NCBI GenBank assembly: GCA_023420895.1
Contig: JAEZUY010000001.1
Span: 1 to 64,000 of the forward strand
Length of the DNA: 64,000 bases
Source of the DNA: Bacillota bacterium
GTDB lineage: Bacteria; Bacillota; Clostridia; Tissierellales; Gottschalkiaceae
Reading direction: 5' to 3'
The notes under the pieces were generated by a model. That model was given only the letters and a program-made list of their open reading frames with translations. It made no database searches and was not told the DNA's origin. Positions within the stretch are counted from its first letter, which is position 1, and every line of letters starts with the position of its first letter. Shown here piece by piece: positions 33,591-43,005 of this stretch. The position numbers and the translations under genes were made by a program.

Positions 33591-35942
33591 ATGATTAATA
33601 ATATTTCCGGACTTACCGAACAGGAAGTCAGAGAAAGAGTCAATAAGGGACTCGTCAACAAAACTGAAGAAGCCGCCGGAAGATCCGTATGGGATATAAT
33701 AAAAACGAACACTTTCACCTTTTTCAACGGGCTCAACCTGGTGCTGGCCATACTCGTAATAGTATCCGGCTCCCCTAAGAATATGCTCTTTGCAGGTGTA
33801 ATTCTTTCTAATACTCTTACTGGAATATATCAGGAGCTCAAAGCCAGAAATGTGCTTAAAAAGCTTTCACTTCTTAATAAACATCCGGTAAAAGTCTTGA
33901 GAGACGGAAAAAAAGTGGAAATTGAACCTGAAGATATAGTTTTAGATGATATTCTGGTCCTTGAATCCGGGAATCAGGTTTTTGCTGACGGAACTCTAGT
34001 TTCCGATTCAATTTTAGAAATAGATAATTCAACTCTCACCGGAGAATCTGATCCTGAAATCAGAACTAAAGGACAGGAAATATTATCGGGAAGTATAGTA
34101 TTTTCAGGATACGGACTTCTGAAAGCCGAAAAAATCGGAGAAGATACTTATATGGCAAAACTCTCCGATAAAGCTAAAGAATTCAAAATTGTAAATTCTG
34201 AACTTAAAAATTCTATAGATAAAATAATAAAGTTTTTAGTTAAAATAATAATTCCCCTGGGGCTGATGCTTATAACGAGTCAGATGGTTTTTGCTGAAAA
34301 GCCCTGGAGAGAAGCGCTCCTTTCAGCTATCGCAGGAATAATAAGCATGATTCCGGAAGGACTTGTGCTGATAACCACTCTGAGCTTCTTTATGGGAGTT
34401 GTGAGACTTGCAAAATGGAACACCTTAGTACAGGAACTTCCTGCAACTGAAGTGCTTGCAAGAGTGGACACCCTGTGTCTTGATAAAACTGGAACTATAA
34501 CTAAAGGCAGCATAGTGCTTACAGATATAGTAAAAGCAGAAGCTGAGACTGAAGAAATAGAAAAAGCGCTCTTTATTATGGCAAATGCTTTCGATGTTGC
34601 AAACGCCACTCAGGCTGCTCTGATAAATTATGTAAAGAAAAATATTTCAGAACTGAATACTGGTAATATAAAAGATAAAACTCCTTTTAATTCTCAGAGA
34701 AAATGGAGTTCAGTTGAGATGATGAATGGAGAAAAGTATTATCTCGGAGCTCCTGAAATTCTTTTTAAAGAAAGATTTAATGAAATATCAGATATATGCA
34801 TGGAGTATGCTGATAAGGGAAGCAGAATTCTTCTCCTCATGAAAGAAGACACTGATGGAGAAAAAAGAGCTTTAGCCGTGCTCGTATTCGAGGACGAACT
34901 CAGAGAAAGTGCACAGAGAACTATAGAGTATTTTAAAAAACAGAATGTGGATGTGAAGATAATATCGGGAGACAATCCTCTCACTGTTGCAAGAATTGCT
35001 CAGAAAGCGGGAGTCGAAAATGCTGAGAAGTATATAGATGCTGAAGAGCTTCCAGAAGATAAAGAAAAACTTAAACTGCTGGTGAACGATATATCCGTTT
35101 TTGGAAGAGTCCAGCCTGAACAGAAAAAGGATATAGTCGAAGCGCTTCAGAAAAGCGGTAGAACTGTGGCAATGACTGGAGACGGTATAAATGATGTCCT
35201 CGCTTTAAAGAAAGCCGACTGCGCCATAGCGCTTGCAAACGGAAGTGAAGCTACAAAATCTATTGCGCATTTGGTGCTTCTTGATGAGGACTTTTCGAAC
35301 CTGGCTCACGTTGTAGATGAAGGAAGAAGGATAATAAACAACCTGGAGAACAACTCATGTCTTTATTTATCTAAGACGGTCTATTCGATACTCCTTTCTC
35401 TCTGTTTTGCACTGAGTCTGAGCGAATACCCTTTTGTTCCAATTCAGCTGACGCTTATCGGAAGTCTTACGATTGGAATACCTTCGTTCATTCTTGCATT
35501 GGAACCTAATTTTAATAAAGTAAAAAGTCAGTTTCTGAGAAGAGTTCTGGTACGGACTATTCCTAAGGGAGCCAGTATCGCCTTCATGATATTTCTGTCT
35601 TATATAGTCATGTCTGTTCTTGATATCAGAATAGAAACTATAGGGACATTCTTAACGCTTTCTTTAGGATTTATGGGACTCATAGTTCTATATCTGTTTT
35701 CAAGACCGCTGACTAAAGTTAAAACTGTTATGCTTTCAATATCAGTGGCTTTATTTTTACTGGCTTTTATAATCCCTCTTGGAAGAAAGATATTCTCTTT
35801 CGTGTATATAGAGCCAGTTTATTATGGAATAGCAGCGGCTATTGCGGCTGCATCATACGTCCTTATGGGATTTGCAGAAAAAACATATTTAAAATTTGTA
35901 ATATATAGAGAAAACAGGAAAAAACAGACAAAAAAAAGATAA
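33591..35942 (+). CDS. P-type cation-transporting ATPase (P2-like, CtpE-type)
   Basis: About 783 residues with roughly ten membrane segments. The phosphorylated Asp is in CLDKTGTITKG (about D298). TLTGESD is the actuator loop, MIPEGLVLITTLSF carries the M4 PEGL motif, and MTGDGINDVLALKKADC is the hinge motif. No heavy-metal-binding domain or CPC motif is present, so Ca2+, Mg2+ or another non-transition cation is likelier than copper or zinc. ATG 33591 is chosen because of a GGATGG upstream; ATG 33567 has no ribosome site. Confidence 0.9.
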   Translation: MINNISGLTEQEVRERVNKGLVNKTEEAAGRSVWDIIKTNTFTFFNGLNLVLAILVIVSGSPKNMLFAGVILSNTLTGIYQELKARNVLKKLSLLNKHPVKVLRDGKKVEIEPEDIVLDDILVLESGNQVFADGTLVSDSILEIDNSTLTGESDPEIRTKGQEILSGSIVFSGYGLLKAEKIGEDTYMAKLSDKAKEFKIVNSELKNSIDKIIKFLVKIIIPLGLMLITSQMVFAEKPWREALLSAIAGIISMIPEGLVLITTLSFFMGVVRLAKWNTLVQELPATEVLARVDTLCLDKTGTITKGSIVLTDIVKAEAETEEIEKALFIMANAFDVANATQAALINYVKKNISELNTGNIKDKTPFNSQRKWSSVEMMNGEKYYLGAPEILFKERFNEISDICMEYADKGSRILLLMKEDTDGEKRALAVLVFEDELRESAQRTIEYFKKQNVDVKIISGDNPLTVARIAQKAGVENAEKYIDAEELPEDKEKLKLLVNDISVFGRVQPEQKKDIVEALQKSGRTVAMTGDGINDVLALKKADCAIALANGSEATKSIAHLVLLDEDFSNLAHVVDEGRRIINNLENNSCLYLSKTVYSILLSLCFALSLSEYPFVPIQLTLIGSLTIGIPSFILALEPNFNKVKSQFLRRVLVRTIPKGASIAFMIFLSYIVMSVLDIRIETIGTFLTLSLGFMGLIVLYLFSRPLTKVKTVMLSISVALFLLAFIIPLGRKIFSFVYIEPVYYGIAAAIAAASYVLMGFAEKTYLKFVIYRENRKKQTKKR

Positions 35943-35963
35943 AGCATTAATGCTTTATCTTTT
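35930..35963. terminator. Bidirectional terminator between the P-type ATPase and AraC-like genes
   Basis: GATAAAGCATT/AATGCTTTATC is a perfect 11-bp palindrome at 35938-35959, with an A run on the left and TTTT on the right. It overlaps both gene ends. Confidence 0.85.
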
Positions 35964-36610
35964 CCTTATTTTACGGTATTCTCTAGGACTCATATCTTCC
36001 AAGTTCTTGAAAACATAATTGAAATAGGACTGACTGTTGAAACCGCAGTCCATTGCTATTTCAAGAATAGAATTCCCTGTATGTTCAAGCAGTTCTTTTG
36101 CTTTTATAATTCTCACTCTGTTCACGTATTTACTGAAACTCTCGCCGACATATTCTTTGAAAATAGTCGAAAGATAGTTCTCGCTTAATTCGTATCTTTC
36201 AGATATTATTCTGAGATCCAGACTTTTTGAACTGTTCATATTTATATAGAATATTATGTCATTTATTATTCTGCTGTCTGTCTTTTTTATATGTTCGGAA
36301 TTCAGTTCGATATAAAAATCGAGCATTTCAATACCTATTCTGTAAGCTTCTTCTATATTTGAAGCCAGCTCAATCTCTTTTAATAAACTGTTTCTTTTTT
36401 TAAATATTTCATTTTTACAGCTTTTCTGGGAATGATGCTGATAGAGAAGAGTATTTAAAGATATAAGGTAATTTTTCAGACATCTTATATTGGAATATGA
36501 ACCTAAATCGTAATCCTGAAGATTTTCTATAACTTCTTTATAGCTTCTTACAGCATTCCTTCTATCCTTATTCCCACGTATTTTATTATATTCTTTTCAC
36601 TCTCTAACAT
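35955..36610 (-). pseudogene. AraC-family regulator with a one-base frameshift
   Basis: The start ATG at 36608-36610 has GAGGGTGATAG upstream and reads MLESEKNIIKYVG, then reaches TAA after about 20 codons. In the other frame the reading continues without interruption through RSYKEVIENLQDYDLGSYSN, KNYLISLNTLLYQ and a complete C-terminal AraC DNA-binding domain (SENYLSTIFKEYVGESFSKY, then CGFNSQSYFNYVFKNLEDMSP). Adding one G to the GGG at 36573-36575 joins both into a protein of about 218 residues. It is thus a recent frameshift, or a sequencing error. The C-terminal part alone is 123 residues and could not start well. It lies 10 bases after the flippase gene. Confidence 0.78.
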
Positions 36611-36620
36611 TCTATCACCC

Positions 36621-37661
36621 TCAAAACTTCTTTTTGAGACAATATACACCATCTATTTCATCTGAAATGATTGTCTTTATCAATTTATCTGCAAATAAAT
36701 ATAATCCGCTTACTATAAATTCAAACCAGAATGTGATAAATCTGAAAACCATTGAAATCATAACACCCTCATATACTGAAATAGAGCTCAGGCTCAGTAA
36801 AAATGTCATTGATGCTTCAAAACTTCCAATACTTCCCGGAAGCATCGGAATCATCCCTATTGCATAAGTTATATAAGTTACAGGAAAAGCATCTTCAAAA
36901 CTTATATAAAGTCCAAATCCTCTGACTACTATGTAAAGCTTCACTGCAAAGAGAATCCATATTAAAAATCCAAGGATTATCTGTTTTATGAATTTGAATT
37001 TATCTTCGAAAAGTTTTCCTGAAATCTCTATATAATTTTCTATACCTTTGTTTATGCTTTTTCTCAGTTTTTCAGATTTTATAAATCTGTTTACTGCGGC
37101 CAGCATCTTATCCGGTCTGAAGAATGCAGTCATTATAAATATCAAAAATACGAAACTTATAAAAACAGCCAGTATTACTGCTGTTCTGTATTCCTCCATC
37201 TGATTCCATTTATCCAGAAACAGAATTATTGTTGAAATTATAGTAATTGTTAAGAAAGAAAAAAGCGATACGGTCTTCTGCATTGCGGTTATTGCTGCTG
37301 ATTCAGCTTTTCCCGTTTTAAGAACAGTCTCCATTCTGTATATTCTGGCTATTTCTCCTCCGAGCTTAACTCCAGGGGTCAGAGAATCAACTATATTTCC
37401 TATACAGTTTACTTTAAACATATCTATGAACTTCGGTTTTCTGCCTGTCCATCTGACTATATTCAGCCACTGAATATTAACTAGAACAACACTTGCCAGC
37501 TGAAGAGCCAGCGCCGCTGCAAAAAATCTCAAATCTATATTTTTCAGACTTTCTCTAATTTCTTCAATATCAAGAGTTTTTATAAGATATATGAAAAGTA
37601 AAATCAGAACCGCATATAGAATTTTTTTAGCGTTTTTCTTAACTGTTTGCAGTTTTTTCAA
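36621..37661 (-). CDS. Flippase-like membrane protein (LPG synthase TM / UPF0104 family)
   Basis: A 346-residue protein with about eight membrane segments. NIVDSLTPGVKLGGEIARIYRM and MIPMLPGSIGSFEASM are the two signature blocks of the family that includes the flippase half of MprF and various lipid or glycan flippases. The catalytic synthase half is absent. It overlaps the upstream SAM-fold protein by 23 bases, suggesting they work on a common product, which is unknown. Confidence 0.87.
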   Translation of the reverse strand: MKKLQTVKKNAKKILYAVLILLFIYLIKTLDIEEIRESLKNIDLRFFAAALALQLASVVLVNIQWLNIVRWTGRKPKFIDMFKVNCIGNIVDSLTPGVKLGGEIARIYRMETVLKTGKAESAAITAMQKTVSLFSFLTITIISTIILFLDKWNQMEEYRTAVILAVFISFVFLIFIMTAFFRPDKMLAAVNRFIKSEKLRKSINKGIENYIEISGKLFEDKFKFIKQIILGFLIWILFAVKLYIVVRGFGLYISFEDAFPVTYITYAIGMIPMLPGSIGSFEASMTFLLSLSSISVYEGVMISMVFRFITFWFEFIVSGLYLFADKLIKTIISDEIDGVYCLKKKF

Positions 37662-38214
37662 TTATCAGAACCTCTTTCATCGTATTGAACTTTGAAGTGA
37701 AAGTCTTAGTCAGCACATTCATTCCTTCGGAACATATACTGTCTTTTCTAAAATTGCCGTAAAATCCTTTAAGACAGTCTTTAGGCATTCTGACTATTAT
37801 CTTTTTTCCTTTTTTACATGTTTCAGCGGCATTCTTTATGACGGATTCTTTAGGCTGAACTTGAAGCGCTATATGAACCACATCGAAATCAGAGCAGTCT
37901 ATACTGGTTCCGTCTCCATATGAGACATTTATCTTATTGCTCAGTCCAAGTCTGCTTATAAGATTTTGAGCTCTTCTTACAGCTTTTCTGTCCAAATCGA
38001 CTACTTCCACATTCGCATCCGTAAGCTTGCTTATAAGTATGGCAGTGCACGGCACAGAACCTCCTCCTATGCACAGAACTCTGTCATTAGGCTTTATATC
38101 AGAAACTGAAACTTCGTTTTTCACTATATTTTTATAGTATTTTTTTATAAATTTCACAGCTAAATTGTAACTAGAACACTGATACTCCAGATTTTTAGTT
38201 ATACTGGCAATCAT
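37639..38214 (-). CDS. SAM-binding protein, nicotianamine-synthase-like
   Basis: A 191-residue class I methyltransferase-fold protein. VLCIGGGSVPCTAILISKL near residue 46 is the nucleotide loop; the Gly-x-Pro-x-Thr pattern resembles nicotianamine synthases rather than ordinary methyltransferases. VEVVDLDRKAVRRAQNLI is the acidic strand, and FDVVHIALQVQPKESVI the later strand. If the resemblance is real it may make an aminocarboxypropyl metal chelator. It sits directly downstream of feoAB and overlaps a flippase-like gene. The assignment is tentative; a plain methyltransferase is possible. Confidence 0.6.
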   Translation of the reverse strand: MIASITKNLEYQCSSYNLAVKFIKKYYKNIVKNEVSVSDIKPNDRVLCIGGGSVPCTAILISKLTDANVEVVDLDRKAVRRAQNLISRLGLSNKINVSYGDGTSIDCSDFDVVHIALQVQPKESVIKNAAETCKKGKKIIVRMPKDCLKGFYGNFRKDSICSEGMNVLTKTFTSKFNTMKEVLIIEKTANS

Positions 38215-38248
38215 ATTTATCTATTCCTTCCATTTTTATTTAAAATTG

Positions 38249-38272
38249 AGCGGATACTTTAAAGTATCCGCT
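38249..38272. terminator. Hairpin after feoB
   Basis: AGCGGATACTTT and AAAGTATCCGCT form a perfect 12-bp palindrome between feoB and the SAM-binding protein gene. Its T run is interrupted, so some read-through into the next genes is possible. Confidence 0.65.
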
Positions 38273-38281
38273 TCTTCACAT

Positions 38282-40036
38282 TTAAACAATATTCATAACT
38301 AGCGTTGCGGCCTGATTCAGCAGACCTGCAAATACGAACGCTGAAACTGTTGTAGCAATACCTATCACCACTGCAGTTCTTATACTGAACTCTTTTGCTA
38401 AAACTCCGAACACTGAGAGACATGGAAGATAGAAAAGCGCTACTACCGATCCCACTACCAGCTGAAGTGTGTTGAGGTTCAGCTCAAGCAGAGGAAGAAC
38501 AGCAAGCTCTCTTCTCATTATTCCAAGAAGAAGTGCGAGACTAGCCTCCTTAGGAAGTCCGAGCCATCCTGTAACTACCGGCTCTAAAAATTCTCCGACA
38601 CTGTTCAGAATTCCTGTTTCCGCTACGAGTGCGGCTATTATTATACCTATGAACATCGCACCTTCTGCATCTAAGAGAAAGTGTTTCATTCTCATCTTAA
38701 GCTTTTTAAAATATGCCTTTCTGTCAGGCATAAGAAGATTGGGAACTTCAAGCATCATCGGCTGATATCTTCCCTTTAGAAATTTATCAAGCAGTATCCC
38801 CAATGCAAACATTGTTGCGAATGATATTATAAATATCATTATAAGCGCCGGAATCGACTGATCTCCCAGAAGAGATACAAATGCAGCACTCTGAGATGCG
38901 CACGGAACTCCAAAACATATCAGGGTTGCCACCATGAGTCTTTCTTTCTCCGTTATTGCGGCTCTTGTTCCAAGTATTGCCGGAACAGCACATCCATATC
39001 CCATCATAAGTGTAATTATATTTCCTCCTTGAAGTCCTACCTTGCTCAGAAGACCGTCAACTAAAACTCCAAGTCTCGGAAGATATCCGCTGTCTTCCAG
39101 AAAAGAAAATACAATATAGAATAGAAAAACATAAGGCAGAATAAGTGCAAAGGGCCATTCTATACCTATATTCAGGACTCCAAACTCTCCTACCAGAACG
39201 TTTCTGGCAACTCCCGGCGGAATTACTGAACTGACAATATCGAATAAGAAAGGATGTATTACTTCTCTCACCAGAGGCAGCAGAATTGCCGCTCTGAGTC
39301 CCTTTCCTCCCCCTATTACAAGTCCTATTGCAATTAAAAGCACAAAAAAAGCGATTGGAATTCCAGGCCAGGGCTTGAGAGTCCATCTCTCGAGCTTATG
39401 AATGAATTTTTCTTCGACTTCTCCTGTCTTTACTACTTCTCCTGCTATTTCTGCCGCTCTTTCCCATCTTTCTTCAGCACTAAGATGCATAGTTCCTTCT
39501 CTTTTTCTTTTCATAAGTTTAAAAGAAACTTCAAAAAGTTCATCGATTCCTTTATCTTTAACTGCTACTGTAGGTATAACTTTTTCACCAAGCAGTATCT
39601 CGAGCGCATCGATATCTATCTCTATCCCTTCTCTTTCTGCAATGTCCAGAAGATTCAGACAGTATACCACCGGAATATCATACTCCTTTATGCTCAGTGC
39701 AAGATCGAGGTTTCTTTCTAAATGAGTGGCATCCAGAACGCAAATCACAAGATCTGCTCCTTCTTCTAACAGTCCGACAGCGACTTCCTCCGCTTCCGAA
39801 GTAGCTTCAAGAGTGTATGTACCCGGAACGTCTATCATCACTGCTTCTTCGCCTTTATACTTCAGTTCCCCGATTGTGTAGTCGACAGTAGTTCCTATAT
39901 AGTTGGAACTTATTACGTTCACACCGGTCATTTTCGAAAAAAATACAGATTTGCCGACATTAGGATTTCCCATAAGAAGTATTTTCTTCTTACTGTCTAA
40001 ATCTATTTTTCCGTGTTTCATTTCATGACTTGACAA
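38282..40036 (-). CDS. feoB: Ferrous iron transporter FeoB
   Basis: A 584-residue FeoB, shorter than most. The N-terminal G domain shows G1 GNPNVGKS (23-30), G3 DVPG (69-72) and G4 NLLD (128-131). The membrane domain has both Gate-type halves with GYGCAVPAILGTRA and CFGVPCASQSAA. The long C-terminal cytoplasmic tail is absent. TTG at 40034-40036 is 7 bases after GAGGAGG and 2 bases past the feoA stop. It imports Fe2+ under anoxic conditions. Confidence 0.95.
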   Translation of the reverse strand: MSSHEMKHGKIDLDSKKKILLMGNPNVGKSVFFSKMTGVNVISSNYIGTTVDYTIGELKYKGEEAVMIDVPGTYTLEATSEAEEVAVGLLEEGADLVICVLDATHLERNLDLALSIKEYDIPVVYCLNLLDIAEREGIEIDIDALEILLGEKVIPTVAVKDKGIDELFEVSFKLMKRKREGTMHLSAEERWERAAEIAGEVVKTGEVEEKFIHKLERWTLKPWPGIPIAFFVLLIAIGLVIGGGKGLRAAILLPLVREVIHPFLFDIVSSVIPPGVARNVLVGEFGVLNIGIEWPFALILPYVFLFYIVFSFLEDSGYLPRLGVLVDGLLSKVGLQGGNIITLMMGYGCAVPAILGTRAAITEKERLMVATLICFGVPCASQSAAFVSLLGDQSIPALIMIFIISFATMFALGILLDKFLKGRYQPMMLEVPNLLMPDRKAYFKKLKMRMKHFLLDAEGAMFIGIIIAALVAETGILNSVGEFLEPVVTGWLGLPKEASLALLLGIMRRELAVLPLLELNLNTLQLVVGSVVALFYLPCLSVFGVLAKEFSIRTAVVIGIATTVSAFVFAGLLNQAATLVMNIV

Positions 40037-40038
40037 TA

Positions 40039-40251
40039 CTATACCTCCTCAACCATAATTTGTTCGGCTATGCTTCTGCATACAGCCACGTTTCTATTCC
40101 CAATTTTTATAACTAACGGACCCTTGAACGGCTGTTTTGTGACTAAGCCGAATTCCGTTCCCTTTCTGAGACCTAGAGCTCTTAAAAGCATATCTTCGGG
40201 AGTGGATATTATTCTGTAGTTCTGTCCTCTCCTGACTCTATGCATATTCAT
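40039..40251 (-). CDS. feoA: Ferrous iron transport protein FeoA
   Basis: A 70-residue SH3-like protein needed for FeoB activity. EDMLLRALGLRKGTEFGLVTKQPFKGPLV is the FeoA core. The ribosome site is TTTGAGGTGAT. An extended -10 (ATGCTATACT on the minus strand, about 40302-40311) is the likely promoter; I see no clear Fur box there. The ribosome site has seven bases (TTGAGGT) complementary to the 5' ACCUCAA of small-RNA copies A-D, which is noted but unproven. Confidence 0.93.
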   Translation of the reverse strand: MNMHRVRRGQNYRIISTPEDMLLRALGLRKGTEFGLVTKQPFKGPLVIKIGNRNVAVCRSIAEQIMVEEV

Positions 40252-40373
40252 AAAATCACCTCAAATTTTGATAATGTTTTTCTTTTTCATTTTTCATTAA
40301 TCAGTATAGCATATACCAAAAATATAAACTTTCGATTTTCTCTAATTAATTTAGAATTCTTCTCATTTATTTC

Positions 40374-40409
40374 ATAAAAAAAAGAGTGAACTTAAGTAAT
40401 TCACTCTTT
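40374..40409 (-). terminator. Terminator of the NatAB-type operon
   Basis: AAAGAGTGAA (40381-40390) pairs with TTCACTCTTT (40400-40409); on the minus strand it is followed by a T run. Confidence 0.88.
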
Positions 40410-40424
40410 CATATGATTTTAAAT

Positions 40425-41612
40425 TTAATTTCTAAAAATAACTTTTTCACTTTTGAACATTTTAACTGTAAACACTAAAGATGCCGCTATATATACGATT
40501 ATCCATCCGAATACTGTAGCTATATGCTTCAAATCATATATTCCATATATGGCTTCTTTAAACAGAAGTATTACATTTAAAACAGGTATGTGGAAATATT
40601 TATACGGAATTGCAAAGGCGTCAATACCTATCGATGCATATGCAGGTATTATGACCAGCACTGTTATAGGAGAAAGATAAGTCTGAGCTTCTTTGAAATT
40701 CCTCGCATAGAAGCTTATTGCAAGCTCCAGCCCTGAAAACACTAATGAGAGTCCCAGGAACAGAAGTATCGCCATTATCACCATGCTTATATCGAAACCG
40801 CTGTATTCTCCCATCATCTGAGGCGCTATCACAGTCGTTATCCCAAGTCCCGCTAAAGCTGCGCCTGTTGCAACTAAAGAGCTCAGGACTATTGCCGCAT
40901 ATTTCCCTATAAGTATTGATATTCTGTCTGTCTTAGTCGTCAGAAGCGGTTCTAGAGTCTGTCTCTCTTTTTCTCCCACTCCGAGATCTACTGCATAAGA
41001 TATTGAGCCTGTTATAGCGTAGATACTTAAAAGCATCGGCACTACTATAGAGAATATTATCAGTCCGGATCCTGCCTCGTCTCTTTCTTCAGTCTTAAGC
41101 GCTTCTGTTTTAAGTTCCAAAGGCTCCAGAATTTCCTCATCGATTCCTGCGGCTTTAAGTCTTTCGCTGACTATTTCCTTTGAATAGCTGTCGAATATAT
41201 TTCTCAATTTTGCCTCCGCAGCATTAGACTTCATGCTCGAGTCCATATACTTTATCTCAACTTTTCCTTTTCTGCCTTCGGCAATGTCTTTTTCAAAGTT
41301 TTCATCTATATAGACAGCGGCTTTTATTTCATTATCTCTTAAATCTTTTTCTATATCCTCACTCTGAACTACTTTTACATCTTCACTTCTGCTTTCAATA
41401 TATTTAGCTATACCGCTGTTTCCCTCCGATATAAGTGCGATTTCCGAAACAGTATTCATATCTTTTTCAATATTTCCCATTACGAGCATCATTATAAGAC
41501 CTATTAAAGGAAATATTATAAGAGGAATCAGTATCTGCATTATCATAGACTTTCTGTCTCTGAATATATCTTTTATCTCTTTTCTGAAAACTATTCCCGC
41601 ATTCTTGAACAT
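40425..41612 (-). CDS. ABC-2 type exporter permease, NatB-like
   Basis: A 395-residue protein. One membrane segment lies near residues 25-45, followed by an extracytoplasmic domain to about residue 180 and a cluster of five more segments. VGEKERQTLEPLLTT is the NatB/ABC-2 signature. It forms an exporter with the ATPase encoded 1 base upstream, possibly for sodium or a small toxic compound; the substrate is unknown. Confidence 0.88.
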   Translation of the reverse strand: MFKNAGIVFRKEIKDIFRDRKSMIMQILIPLIIFPLIGLIMMLVMGNIEKDMNTVSEIALISEGNSGIAKYIESRSEDVKVVQSEDIEKDLRDNEIKAAVYIDENFEKDIAEGRKGKVEIKYMDSSMKSNAAEAKLRNIFDSYSKEIVSERLKAAGIDEEILEPLELKTEALKTEERDEAGSGLIIFSIVVPMLLSIYAITGSISYAVDLGVGEKERQTLEPLLTTKTDRISILIGKYAAIVLSSLVATGAALAGLGITTVIAPQMMGEYSGFDISMVIMAILLFLGLSLVFSGLELAISFYARNFKEAQTYLSPITVLVIIPAYASIGIDAFAIPYKYFHIPVLNVILLFKEAIYGIYDLKHIATVFGWIIVYIAASLVFTVKMFKSEKVIFRN

Positions 41613-41613
41613 T

Positions 41614-42339
41614 CTAATCCTCTCCTTCCGATATGAGTTTCATAAAACCTTCATCAAGAGGAAGTCCTGTTTTCTCTTCAAATTCAGCTATAGTTCCGTC
41701 ATAAACCAGTCTGCCTTTATTTATAACGAGTATTTTTTCGCACAGTTTCTTTACCTCTTCCATATTATGAGATGAAAAAATGACTGTCTTTCCTTCTTTT
41801 GAAAGACCTCTTATAAAATCATATACTATCTTCTTCACACTTATATCGAGACCCGAAGTCGGCTCATCCAGAAGAAGTATATCAGGATTGTGAACTATGC
41901 TTCTTGCTATTGCAACTTTCTGTTTCATTCCTTTTGAAAATTTTCCTGCTCTTCTGTCTATATATTCTTCCATCTGAAAAGTTTTAGAAAGCTCGTTTAC
42001 TCTTTCTTTGAGCTCTTTTTTCTCTATCCCGTTGAGCATACCGAAATATTCTATATTTTCTCTTGCTGAAAGTCTGTCGTAAAGACCTGTCTCTCCTCCA
42101 AAGAGTATACCTATTCTCTCTCTCACTTTCTCAGGCTCATTTTTTACACTGAATCCGTCTATATAAGCATCTCCTGAAGTCGGAGTCAGCATCGTTGCCA
42201 GATGTCGGAGAGTAGTCGTCTTTCCTGCTCCGTTTTCTCCTATAAGTCCGTATATTTCCCCTTCGTCTATCTCGAAGCTTATATTGTCTACAGCCTTTAT
42301 TTCTTTAAAGCTTTTAGTGAGATTCTCAGCTTTTATCAT
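41614..42339 (-). CDS. ABC exporter ATPase, NatA-like
   Basis: A 241-residue ATPase. Walker A is GENGAGKTT, the signature FSKGMKQK, and Walker B ILLLDEPTSGLD, followed by the H-loop FSSHNMEEV. FSKGMKQ is typical of NatA-type and drug exporters. GAGGAGG precedes the ATG. It pairs with the permease gene downstream. Confidence 0.92.
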   Translation of the reverse strand: MIKAENLTKSFKEIKAVDNISFEIDEGEIYGLIGENGAGKTTTLRHLATMLTPTSGDAYIDGFSVKNEPEKVRERIGILFGGETGLYDRLSARENIEYFGMLNGIEKKELKERVNELSKTFQMEEYIDRRAGKFSKGMKQKVAIARSIVHNPDILLLDEPTSGLDISVKKIVYDFIRGLSKEGKTVIFSSHNMEEVKKLCEKILVINKGRLVYDGTIAEFEEKTGLPLDEGFMKLISEGED

Positions 42340-42509
42340 ATAATAGCCTCCTCGCAGATAAATTATTTCATTTTAAATATATAATTTATTTTTGTGCTAT
42401 AATTCTACTTATGAATATTTTACCCGAACTGTATTTTCTAAAACACAGCTAAATACTTTAAACAGCTTAAATTATATATATTTCAATATTCTAAAAGGGG
42501 TTTTATTTT

Positions 42510-42980
42510 ATGAATGATAAAAAATTTGAAATCAAAGTGAAGTCTTTTGATGAACTTGATGTATACGAACTGTATGAAATTCTGAAACTTCGTGAAGAAG
42601 TATTCTGTGTAGAACAGGACTGTCCATATGTGGACTGCGACAGAAAAGATTTTAAAGCTCTTCATCTTCAAATACTCTGCGGCGGAGAAATTGCGGCTTA
42701 CACAAGACTTCTTCCTGCAGGTGTGTCGTATGAAAATGAAGCGTCTATAGGAAGAGTGATTGTAAGAGAAAAATACAGAAAAAACAAACTGGGCTATATG
42801 CTTATGAAAGAATCAGTAAAAGCTGTAAGAGATATTTTAGAAGAAGAGAGAATCAGAATTTCTGCTCAGCATCATCTTCTTAATTTCTATTCCAATTTAG
42901 GCTTTTCGCCTGTTGGAGATATATATCTGGAAGACGGAATTCCTCATATAGCAATGGTTATGGATATAGAAAAAGAGTAG
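42510..42980 (+). CDS. GNAT acetyltransferase, ElaA-like
   Basis: A 156-residue N-acetyltransferase. LYEILKLREEVFCVEQDCPYVDCDRKD is the ElaA-type N-terminus, and IGRVIVREKYRKNKLGYMLM carries the acetyl-CoA loop. AAAGGGG precedes the ATG. It converges with modC; a hairpin lies between them. The substrate is unknown. Confidence 0.88.
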   Translation: MNDKKFEIKVKSFDELDVYELYEILKLREEVFCVEQDCPYVDCDRKDFKALHLQILCGGEIAAYTRLLPAGVSYENEASIGRVIVREKYRKNKLGYMLMKESVKAVRDILEEERIRISAQHHLLNFYSNLGFSPVGDIYLEDGIPHIAMVMDIEKE

Positions 42981-43005
42981 ACTTAAATTACCAGTCTACT
43001 CCTTT
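42971..43005. terminator. Bidirectional terminator between the ElaA-like gene and modC
   Basis: GAGTAGACT (42975-42983) pairs with AGTCTACTC (42993-43001). It overlaps both gene ends. Confidence 0.75.
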
